Assembly: GCF_043099285.1 (NCBI RefSeq) | Contig: NZ_CP170723.1 | Location: 2,294,001 to 2,358,000 of the forward strand | From: Oryzobacter telluris | Lineage (GTDB): Bacteria > Actinomycetota > Actinomycetes > Actinomycetales > Dermatophilaceae | Direction of reading: 5' to 3' | Length of the DNA: 64,000 nucleotides | Shown here: positions 57,516 through 64,000 of the stretch, one piece after another | How positions within the stretch are numbered: the first letter of the stretch is position 1 | Layout: every line of letters starts with the position of its first letter | Program-made: the position numbers and the translations under genes | The notes under the pieces: model-generated | Told to the model about the DNA's origin: nothing | The model's database searches: none | The model's input: the letters and a program-made list of their open reading frames with translations, nothing else

Positions 57516-58118
57516 GTGCGCCCCGACCCCGCGACCGTGCGCCCCCGGGAGGCCGCCGACGTCCCCGCACTGGCCCGCCTCCTCGGCGAGCAGCAGGCCC
57601 TGACCGGCTACCCGGTGCGCTGGCCGCTGCCGTTCCCGGCCGAGGAGTTCGTGGTCCGTGGCAGCGAGGTCGCCGCGTGGGTCGCGGTCGACGGCGCGGA
57701 CGTCGTCGGCCACGTCTCCCTCCTCGACCTCGCCCCGGGCTGGGACACCGACGCCTGGGTCGCCGCCACCGGGCTGCCCCCCGGCGCGATGGCGGCGGTC
57801 GGCGTCCTCTTCGTCGACCCGGCGTGCACCGGTCGGGGCGTGGGAAGCACCCTGCTCGCCGCGGCCGTCGGGCACGCCCGGGAGCTCGGACGCACCCCCG
57901 TCCTCGACGTCGTGCAGGAGACGCCCCGGGCGGTCGAGCTGTACCGGCGGCACGGGTGGCAGGTGGTCGGCGCGGCCGGCCTGGCTCCCGGCCGACCGCC
58001 TCCCCCTCCTCCTCATGGCGCTGCCCGGCTGAGCCGTCGCCGCGGACGACGGCGCCCGTGCCGCCGGCGGGTGGTTGCCGGCGGCACGGGCACCGCGCCC
58101 GGGCTCCTCAGTGCGTGA
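57516..58118 (+). CDS. GNAT family N-acetyltransferase with C-terminal frameshift
   Basis: Residues 1-~150 are a GNAT fold (VRPREAADVPALARLLGE, GVLFVDPACTGRGVGSTLLAAAVGHAREL with the acetyl-CoA loop, ETPRAVELYRRHGWQVVG). At ~57973 the expected C-terminus, RPAWLPADRLPLLLMALPG with TGA at 58030-58032, continues in the +1 frame. The literal frame instead reads a Pro/Arg-rich tail to 58118 that runs through the terminator hairpin at 58054-58091. So either one extra base (or two missing) is a true mutation or a sequence error; the functional gene would end at 58032. The acetyl-CoA domain is mostly intact. Confidence 0.75.
   Translation: MRPDPATVRPREAADVPALARLLGEQQALTGYPVRWPLPFPAEEFVVRGSEVAAWVAVDGADVVGHVSLLDLAPGWDTDAWVAATGLPPGAMAAVGVLFVDPACTGRGVGSTLLAAAVGHARELGRTPVLDVVQETPRAVELYRRHGWQVVGAAGLAPGRPPPPPPHGAARLSRRRGRRRPCRRRVVAGGTGTAPGLLSA
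58054..58091. terminator. Bidirectional hairpin terminator
   Basis: Perfect 15-bp inverted repeat GCCCGTGCCGCCGGC (58054-58068) and GCCGGCGGCACGGGC (58077-58091) between the convergent GNAT and protease genes. Confidence 0.75.
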
Positions 58119-58145
58119 GGGTGGTTCGTGGGCCCATGCGCCCGG

Positions 58146-61100
58146 TCACCACACCCACACGTCGTCGAGCCACAGGGTGGCACCGGGCGGCAGGGTCGCC
58201 GGTGCCTTCGCCGTGAGCACCAGGCGGGACGCGCCCACAGGAACGGCGAGCGTCCCGCTGATCTTGCTCACGGCGCCGTCGATCTTGCTGACCGAGGCGT
58301 CGATCTTGCTCACGGACGCGTCGATCTTGCTGACCACGACGTCGACAGAGTCGATCTTGCTGACGACCTTCCCCGCGCTGTCGAGGAACGTCGCCGACAG
58401 GCCGGGCGTGCCACCCGCCGCCGAGAGCGCCAGCGAGTACGTGCTCCCCGCAGCGACCTCCAGCGGACCGGTCGCCCAGCTGCCCGGGGTCAGGCCTCCC
58501 GCAAGGCCGACGGCGTCGGTCCCATCGGTGGCGTAGGCGCCGGAGGTGTCGTAGGTCGTGCCGCCCGACGCGGTCCAGCCGTCGGGGGCCGTCCCGGAGG
58601 CCGACGCCTCGTACGAGCCGTTCTCGACCCGGTTGCCCCGGATCGTCACCGTGCGGGTGAGGGTGTTGTCGGTCTCGCTCGTCTCGGCGACGACGTTGCG
58701 CGGGTCGACCACGGCCCTGAGCGCGCGGTCGCCCTTGACGCCCTTGGTGTCCCACACCTTCGTCACCGTGGCCGTGGCACCGGCCGCGAGGGCGACGGGA
58801 GCGGTGGTCCCGAGCGACGTCGTGCCGTCGAAGAGCTCGACCACGACACCGGAGGCCGCGGCGGCACCGGTGTTGGACACCGTCACCGACACCGTCGTCT
58901 GCTTGCGCTCGGGCTGGGCGGCCGTCACCGTGGTCGGCCGCAGGTTCGGCGCGGCGGCCGGTCGGCCGTCGCCCTGCGGGTTCACCGTGAAGTAGAAGAC
59001 CTGGCCGGCCCCGACGAGCTTGGGCGCCGAGGTGTTGGCCGCGGTCTGCGGCACGCCCCGGGCCGCGAGCGCGGCGTTGCGGGCGGCGTACTCGGAGTGG
59101 AGGTAGTCGCCCTTGCGGAACAGGTCGCCCGCCTGGGTGCGCCACTGCTTCATCCGGGCGAAGTCCGCGGCCCACGCCGTCGAGGGCGTGGTGCGACCGG
59201 CGGCCGCCTCGTCCGAGAGCCGCTCGCGCAGCGCGTCCTGCGCCCCGATGAGGTACTCGGCCGCGTGGCCACGCTGGAGGTTGTCCTGGTCCTCGACCTC
59301 GTAGGGGCGGTACGACATCGCGTAGGTCGTCGGGGCCGCGGAGATGTCGTACATCCAGCCCAGGCCGTTCCAGTAGCACTCCCACTTGCCGGCCTTGGGG
59401 TGGTCGGCCGGGCAGCGGTCGACGCCGTAGGAGCCGTCGTGCGGGTGGCTGAGGCCGAGGTTGTGCGCGGCCTCGTGCTCGATGGTGTAGCTGAAGCCGC
59501 CACCGCTGTCCTGGGTCGGGAGGGAGGCGTCGGTGATCGAGCGCTTCGAGCCGGGGGCGTCGCCGGGCTGGACGCCCGGGTAGTGCGACGCACTGGACTT
59601 GAAGCGGTCGTTGACGTTGTTCATGACGCCCCAGGCCTCGCCGTCCTCGGTTCCGACGGCGATGCCGCCGACGATGCCGGGAAGCGCCCAGGTGAGCGTC
59701 TTCTCGAACACGACGTTGATGGCGGGGATGGTGTTGACGCCCTCGACGTGGTCGGCGATGCCGTCCGGGTGCGCGTCGATGAAGTCGCGGAACGACTCGT
59801 GCGAGACCGCGCCGTCGTAGCCCGGGCCGAGGCCCGACCCGGTGGCCTTGGCCTTCTCCAGGGCCTCCTGGACCGCGGTGAGGTCAACCGTCTTGTCGCC
59901 GTAGTGGGCGTGGTCGTGGTGGCCGTCGCTCAGGGGCTCGGGCACGATCTTCGTGTCGTCCTTGGTCACCACGTGGTGCGAGGGCGCCGGGAGGTCCTCG
60001 TACTTCGGCGAGGTGTCGAGCTGCTCCCCCGTCGGCTGGTTGTTCGTCGGGTCGTAGAGCGGGATCGTCTCGTTCTTGCGACCGACCCAGCGGGCGTACG
60101 GGGTGGCCGAGGACAGCCAGCGCAGGGTGTCGTCCTGCTGGCGGCCTCCGGAGGCGTCGCCGATCTTGTACAGCTTGTCCATGTCGGTCCACCACGTGCC
60201 GTAGTAGGGCGCGTTGGTCAGCTGCCCGTTGACCCACTGGGGCCGCGAGTAGAAGTCGGTCCAGTTCGACACCGCCAGCCAGTAGGTGTCACCGCGCGGG
60301 ATCGGGCGGTAGAGGTAGCCGGCGGTCGAGCGGAAGAACAGGCCGTACGCGACGTCGCGGGCGAGGCGCGGCATCAGGCGGCACGGGGTGGTGTTGTCGT
60401 AGGGCAGCGTCATGCCGGCGATCGGGGTGCCGTCGGTGGCGCAGCGGTCACCCGGCTGCTTCCACAGCGGGTCGGTCGCGTACTGCCACACGGGCGGGTC
60501 GCCGTGCGGGTAGTCGCTCGACATGCCCAGGCCCTTGCCGGCCCACGTCGCCGACTCGTAGTCGTTCGGGGCCGCGCCGAGGTCGACGAAGTGGAAGCGG
60601 TAGCGCCCACCCCAGGTGCGGGCGTAGTCGACGCCGTCCCAGTCGCCGGTGTCCGGGTCGGTGATCCGCCAGGAGCCGCCGTCCTCGACCGCCTTGGGGA
60701 CGATGCCCCCGTTGATCACCTTGTCGGTCCCGTACGTGTGGTACGCGTTCGGGCGGAAGTAGTCCTTGGCGTAGTCGGGCGTGAAGGTGTCGAGGAAGAG
60801 GAACGAGGAGCCCTGGTTGGGGCCCTGCGGCATCCGGTCGAGGTCGAGGCCCTTGGAGTCGTAGTAGGGGTCGTGGTACGCGCCCTTGTCGGGGTTGATG
60901 ACCGACGGGTTGGCGCACGCCCCGGTCTCGAGGTTGGTGAAGGCGCACTCCCACGCGGTGTCGTAGCGCGAGCTGAAGATCCAGTCCTCGACCGCGTAGG
61001 CGTCGACGAGGTCGGTCTTCGTCGGGTCGGTCACCTTGAACGAGGCGTCACCCCCCTTGGCGAGGACGCGGTGGTTGCCGTGCGTCGCGTCGTAGCGGAC

Positions 61101-61979
61101 CTGGTTGGCCGTCCGGGTGCTGCCGGCGCCCGCGTGGTAGGTCTGCCCCTGCGCGGTGGCGTCCTCGGCGACCTGGAACAGCGCCTTGGCGTACGCGTCG
61201 GAGGCGGCGAGCACGTTGATCTTGTAGTTGTAGGTGATCCCCTCGAAGTAGGGGTCGCCGTCGACGTGGTCCTTGTTCCAGTTGAGCAGCCCGGCCGCCG
61301 CCTGGGTGGTCTCCCCCGAGGCGGTCGTCTTCGTCGCGACGGTGGGCTTGTACGTGCCGGGCGTCCAGGCCTTGAGCTCGGCGACCTCGGCGGCGCTCGG
61401 GCGCCGGCCCACGAAGACGACGTTGAGCGGGTAGTCGACGACGAGCTCGTCCTCGACGGCCTTGCGCGTCTCGGGGTACTTCATCCCGGTGGGCACGGTG
61501 GTGCCGGTGAGGGTCGCGGTGCCGGTGTAGCTCGACGCGACCGTCGTGTACGGCACGACCCGCACCGTGTACCGACCCGGCGCGAGGGTGCCGAGGTCGA
61601 CCGACTCGCTCGTCGTCGCCCCCGCGGCGCTGGAGTCGACCTGGTGCCCGGACGCGTCGTCGACGTAGAGGTCGTAGTCGTCGGAGGACGACGCCCAGCT
61701 GATCGCGACCTCGACCCCGCCGTCGTGGCCGTCCCAGTAGCCGTCCGGGATGTCGAGCTGGAGCGTGTGGGTGTCGCACGTCGTCGCCGTGCAGCTCTCG
61801 GGCGCGGCCACGACCCCGGAGTACGGGCCCCCGGTCCAGGTGACGCTGCTCGTGCCGTCGTCCTCGGGGCTGAGCGTGGTGGCGGTGGGTGTCGACGCCG
61901 CGGCGCCACCGACGGCGAAGCCGCCGAGCACGACGGCGAGCGAGGAGAGGGCGACGGCCCTCGTGGTGATGGAACGCAT
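58146..61979 (-). CDS. Large secreted metzincin-type zinc metalloprotease with CARDB-like and VSKID-array domains
   Basis: A 1277-residue exported protein. Residues 1-~29 are a Sec signal peptide (VALSSLAVVLGGFAVGGAAA). Residues ~50-150 form a PPC-like beta sandwich, followed by a ~650-residue catalytic region with HEAAHNLGLSHPHD (His835, Glu836, His839, His845) and a downstream Met-turn TYAMSYRP, a metzincin-like layout. A CARDB-like adhesion domain (~1000-1100: LRPTTVTAAQPERKQTT...TDNTLTRTVTI) and a C-terminal carbohydrate-binding-like beta domain follow. The latter carries five VSKI(D/S) units (~1204-1240). GTGGAGGAA lies 7 nt before ATG 61979. It is divergent from the LuxR gene; immune-inhibitor-A-like function is inferred. 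Confidence 0.85.
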   Translation of the reverse strand: MRSITTRAVALSSLAVVLGGFAVGGAAASTPTATTLSPEDDGTSSVTWTGGPYSGVVAAPESCTATTCDTHTLQLDIPDGYWDGHDGGVEVAISWASSSDDYDLYVDDASGHQVDSSAAGATTSESVDLGTLAPGRYTVRVVPYTTVASSYTGTATLTGTTVPTGMKYPETRKAVEDELVVDYPLNVVFVGRRPSAAEVAELKAWTPGTYKPTVATKTTASGETTQAAAGLLNWNKDHVDGDPYFEGITYNYKINVLAASDAYAKALFQVAEDATAQGQTYHAGAGSTRTANQVRYDATHGNHRVLAKGGDASFKVTDPTKTDLVDAYAVEDWIFSSRYDTAWECAFTNLETGACANPSVINPDKGAYHDPYYDSKGLDLDRMPQGPNQGSSFLFLDTFTPDYAKDYFRPNAYHTYGTDKVINGGIVPKAVEDGGSWRITDPDTGDWDGVDYARTWGGRYRFHFVDLGAAPNDYESATWAGKGLGMSSDYPHGDPPVWQYATDPLWKQPGDRCATDGTPIAGMTLPYDNTTPCRLMPRLARDVAYGLFFRSTAGYLYRPIPRGDTYWLAVSNWTDFYSRPQWVNGQLTNAPYYGTWWTDMDKLYKIGDASGGRQQDDTLRWLSSATPYARWVGRKNETIPLYDPTNNQPTGEQLDTSPKYEDLPAPSHHVVTKDDTKIVPEPLSDGHHDHAHYGDKTVDLTAVQEALEKAKATGSGLGPGYDGAVSHESFRDFIDAHPDGIADHVEGVNTIPAINVVFEKTLTWALPGIVGGIAVGTEDGEAWGVMNNVNDRFKSSASHYPGVQPGDAPGSKRSITDASLPTQDSGGGFSYTIEHEAAHNLGLSHPHDGSYGVDRCPADHPKAGKWECYWNGLGWMYDISAAPTTYAMSYRPYEVEDQDNLQRGHAAEYLIGAQDALRERLSDEAAAGRTTPSTAWAADFARMKQWRTQAGDLFRKGDYLHSEYAARNAALAARGVPQTAANTSAPKLVGAGQVFYFTVNPQGDGRPAAAPNLRPTTVTAAQPERKQTTVSVTVSNTGAAAASGVVVELFDGTTSLGTTAPVALAAGATATVTKVWDTKGVKGDRALRAVVDPRNVVAETSETDNTLTRTVTIRGNRVENGSYEASASGTAPDGWTASGGTTYDTSGAYATDGTDAVGLAGGLTPGSWATGPLEVAAGSTYSLALSAAGGTPGLSATFLDSAGKVVSKIDSVDVVVSKIDASVSKIDASVSKIDGAVSKISGTLAVPVGASRLVLTAKAPATLPPGATLWLDDVWVW
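58258..58372. repeat. 21-bp tandem repeat encoding VSKID heptads
   Basis: GTCGATCTTGCT(C/G)AC-type units recur about every 21 bp, with one 30-bp interval, across 58258-58372. On the coding (minus) strand they encode VSKID-SVDVV-VSKID-AS-VSKID-AS-VSKID-GA-VSKIS. Confidence 0.85.
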
Positions 61980-62058
61980 GGGGATTCCTCCACTCCGGGG
62001 CGCGCGGGGTGTGCGCGTCAGGGATAAGGAAACGCTGAGCGAACCCCCCAACGGACCT

Positions 62059-62073
62059 GTAGGAACTACCTAT
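62059..62073. promoter_or_regulatory. Dyad in the protease/luxR divergent promoter region
   Basis: GTAGG-AACTA-CCTAT (4 of 5 arm bases matching) lies ~40 bp upstream of the luxR start. The 125-bp spacer 61980-62104 is locally AT-richer and must hold both promoters. A candidate LuxR operator. Confidence 0.35.
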
Positions 62074-62091
62074 ATCCCCGTCACGCGACCC

Positions 62092-62097
62092 TAGGGT
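62092..62097 (+). promoter_or_regulatory. Leaderless-type -10 box of the luxR gene
   Basis: TAGGGT at 62092-62097, 7 nt before GTG 62105; no Shine-Dalgarno sequence. Confidence 0.6.
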
Positions 62098-62104
62098 CGT
62101 CCCC

Positions 62105-63829
62105 GTGACCGCCCCGACGACCGCCGTGCAGCGCCCCTCGCAGCGCGCCGCGGTGCGCCGCAGGGTCTCCTCGCGGTCGGCCCTGGCCTCCTTCGCCGAC
62201 GTCGTCTCCCCCTCGCTGCGGCCCATCCTGCGCACCGCCGAGGCCATGGGCCTGCGCGGGGACACCCGGGCGGCGCTGGACCTCCTCGTCAGCACCGCCT
62301 CCGGGCTCGCGGCCGGTGCGCCGGACGACGACCGCGTCGCCATCGGCGAGCTCGCCGTCGTCGTCAGCGCGTGGGGCAGCGAGCTCATCGACGCGCACCC
62401 CTTCCTCGAGGACCTCGCGGCCCGGGTGCGCTCGTCGGACGCCCGCGGCGCCCTGCTGTTCACCCGCGGCCGGGCGGGGACGGCGGCCGAGACCCCGGAC
62501 ATCCTCATGCGGGCCCTGGCCGAGTTCCGTCTCGCCGGCGACCTGCGCGGCCAGGCCGTCACCCTCGGCGAGCTGTGCTGGCCGCGCGAGGACGGCCTGA
62601 GCGGCGACTACCGCGTCACCGTCGGGCGCGAGGGCCTGGCCCTGGCCCGGCAGACGGGCGACCCGTGGGCCATCGCGTTCTGCGCCGGACGGCTCGCCGG
62701 GTGCGAGACCTACCTCGACCGCCCGAGCGCCCTGGAGCACTGGGCCCAGGCGGCGCAGGTCCTCCCGTCGAGCCCCGACGCCGTGACGGCGGAGATCGCC
62801 AGCCTCAACCAGTTCAACTGGGCCCACACCGCGTACGGCCACGGCGACTACGCGCTGGCCGGGCGCGTGGCCCGCGAGGGCAAGCTGCTCTCCCACGGCG
62901 CCACCTGGCAGCGGAAGTTCGCCGCGGTGGAGGCCCTCGTGCACTGGCGCACCGGCGACCACGACGCGGCGGCCGCCGGGGCCCGCGCCGCCCGCGCCGG
63001 GCGCGCGCAGATGGCGACCGGGATGGCGGGCATCGTCCTCGGGGCCGTGGCCCTGGAGCGCGAGGGGCGCCCGGACCCCAAGGTGCTCGAGGACTCCCTC
63101 GGCCACATCGAGTTCGACGAGCAGATGCTGTGGCTCGCCTACGCGGTCCGGGCCTCGATGCGGGTGGCGCGCCACGAGCCGTTCCCCCTGCGCGAGGTCC
63201 GACCCGCCCTCGACCAGGCTGCCCGGATGGGGGTCCGGTTCGGCTGGGAGGACCTCGCCCTCGTCATCGCGCTCGAGGACCCGGACGAGGCGCGCGACGT
63301 GCTGGAGACGATGGCGCCCCTCTGGCCGGCGAACCCCCGCGGGACCGCCATCCGCATCGCCGTCGAGGGCCTGGTGCGCGGGACCGAGGGGCACGAGCTC
63401 GTCCTCGAGGCGGCCGAACGGTTCGAGGGGCTTCCCGAGCCGGTGACCGCGGGGCGTCTGCTCCATGCCGCCGCCGGGCTCGCGCCGGACGCGACCACGG
63501 GAAACCGGCTGCGGCGCAGGGCGATCGACATCTTCCAGCTCCACGGGGCCGACCGGTCGCTGGCGGCCGTGCTGCGCGACCGGTCGCTCCACCGCGGGCA
63601 CGACCTCCCCGCCGTCCCGGCGAGCCAGCGGCTGGTGTCCACCGCCGGGCTCACCGCGCGGGAGCGCGAGGTCGCCATGCTCGCCGCCCAGGGCCTCACC
63701 GCCCAGGAGATCGCCGAGCAGCTGCACATCTCCCTCGGCACCGCCCGCAACCACGTCCTGCGCGTGCGCGAGAAGTTCGGTGGGGTCCCGAAGCGCAAGC
63801 TCGCCCAGCTGCTCGCCGACGGCGCCTGA
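62105..63829 (+). CDS. LuxR-type regulator with helical-repeat sensor region
   Basis: A 574-residue regulator. The C-terminal ~65 residues (TAGLTAREREVAMLAAQGLTAQEIAEQLHISLGTARNHVLRVREKF) are a GerE/LuxR helix-turn-helix. The N-terminal ~500 residues are alpha-helical with repeat-like units (YALAGRVAREGKLL, HWRTGDHDAAAAGARAARAG); no P-loop is visible, so it is not a full LAL/MalT ATPase. It is divergent from the large protease, the simplest candidate target. GTG 62105 with a leaderless -10. Signal unknown. Confidence 0.88.
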   Translation: MTAPTTAVQRPSQRAAVRRRVSSRSALASFADVVSPSLRPILRTAEAMGLRGDTRAALDLLVSTASGLAAGAPDDDRVAIGELAVVVSAWGSELIDAHPFLEDLAARVRSSDARGALLFTRGRAGTAAETPDILMRALAEFRLAGDLRGQAVTLGELCWPREDGLSGDYRVTVGREGLALARQTGDPWAIAFCAGRLAGCETYLDRPSALEHWAQAAQVLPSSPDAVTAEIASLNQFNWAHTAYGHGDYALAGRVAREGKLLSHGATWQRKFAAVEALVHWRTGDHDAAAAGARAARAGRAQMATGMAGIVLGAVALEREGRPDPKVLEDSLGHIEFDEQMLWLAYAVRASMRVARHEPFPLREVRPALDQAARMGVRFGWEDLALVIALEDPDEARDVLETMAPLWPANPRGTAIRIAVEGLVRGTEGHELVLEAAERFEGLPEPVTAGRLLHAAAGLAPDATTGNRLRRRAIDIFQLHGADRSLAAVLRDRSLHRGHDLPAVPASQRLVSTAGLTAREREVAMLAAQGLTAQEIAEQLHISLGTARNHVLRVREKFGGVPKRKLAQLLADGA

Positions 63830-63843
63830 CGCCACCCGGGCCG

Positions 63844-64000
63844 TCAGGGTCGGGCGACGACGTACGCGTTGAAGGGGTCCTCCTCGAGCTCGTGGCGCAC
63901 GACCTCGCCGAACCCCGCCTCGCGGACCATCCGCTCGGCGAGCTGCACGCCCCACACCGTCCCGAGCCCGTCGCCGCCCTGGCCCAGCGACACCGACATG
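63844..64000 (-). CDS. SAM-dependent methyltransferase, C-terminal fragment
   Basis: The last ~52 residues of a protein whose 5' part lies beyond the right edge. The readable end, starting MSVSLGQGGDGLGTVWG and finishing EEDPFNAYVVARP, resembles the C-terminus of class I SAM-dependent methyltransferases that are annotated as methyltransferase/regulator proteins in actinobacteria (SLAQGGDGLGTMWG and DP-NAYYVARP patterns recalled). It is convergent with the luxR gene (14 bp). The catalytic part cannot be examined here. Confidence 0.7.
   Translation of the reverse strand, partial: MSVSLGQGGDGLGTVWGVQLAERMVREAGFGEVVRHELEEDPFNAYVVARP

Noticed and set aside
58128..62027. A 1299-codon plus-strand frame opposite the large protease
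   Set aside because: Antisense of a gene with a clear signal peptide, zinc motif and repeats; the frame reads monotonous Val/Gly/Arg/Asp without domains.

Overview
The window is chromosomal DNA from a very GC-rich actinomycete. The base composition is strongly G+C, GTG starts are frequent, start and stop codons overlap as GTGA or ATGA, and promoters carry TANNNT -10 boxes. Several gene orders match the mycobacterial chromosome as I remember it: pgsA-DUF881-sbp-DUF881-gcvH-garA-ftsR-DUF151-merR-gcvP; parA-scpA-scpB-rluB-cmk-der; and pdxT-yebC-ruvCAB-yajC-secD-secF-apt-relA-ppi-hisS. The general style suggests a Micrococcales member of the Intrasporangiaceae/Dermatophilaceae type, but that placement is inference. 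No prophage, insertion sequence, CRISPR array or plasmid module is visible, and almost everything is housekeeping.

Layout. 1-13.8 kb is a mosaic of small, mostly monocistronic genes: a DUF3105/DUF305 envelope pair, an SGNH hydrolase, a class III aminotransferase, an isochorismatase-like hydrolase, rlmC, DUF1028, a secreted astacin-like protease, a YciO protein, OsmC, DUF1697, a histidine phosphatase, VOC and PPOX-like proteins, and a GCS2 ligase. 13.9-18.2 kb holds the sbcD-sbcC nuclease operon. 18.2-27 kb is the glycine-cleavage/cell-division block, with gcvP behind a glycine riboswitch, two MerR regulators, a DUF151 nuclease, the FHA protein GarA, gcvH, the DUF881/Sbp membrane set and a PgsA-like synthase. 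27-29.8 kb holds malY, a palindromic repeat pair, a methyltransferase, a decayed RibD-like reductase and tRNA-Pro(GGG). 29.8-39.7 kb is a long minus-strand run (ald, xerD, parA, scpA, scpB, rluB, tyrA, cmk, plsC, der) for chromosome organisation, recombination, ribosome maturation and amino-acid metabolism. 39.7-53.3 kb holds hisS, an MBL hydrolase, a cyclophilin, a DUF349 protein, relA, apt, secF, secD, yajC and ruvB-ruvA-ruvC. The ruv operon has a LexA-type box. 53.3-58.1 kb holds an unusual repeat-rich spacer, a methyltransferase, yebC, pdxT, a cytosolic GGDEF protein and a frameshifted GNAT gene. 58.1-64 kb holds a 1277-residue secreted metzincin-type protease divergent from a LuxR regulator, then a methyltransferase cut by the window edge.

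What stands out is mostly non-coding or degenerate. Many genes have a TANNNT box 6-9 nt before the start codon, which indicates leaderless transcription. There are three unrelated intergenic repeat structures (2.5, 28.2 and 53.5 kb). A MerR promoter has a 19-bp spacer with a dyad in it. A perfect 17-bp tandem repeat lies upstream of garA. There is a RibD-like pseudogene and a GNAT gene with a visible frameshift. The large protease carries a VSKID heptad array inserted in a C-terminal beta-rich domain. I see no clear new multi-gene system; the protease/LuxR pair and the repeat-rich spacer upstream of ruvC are the most interesting leads.
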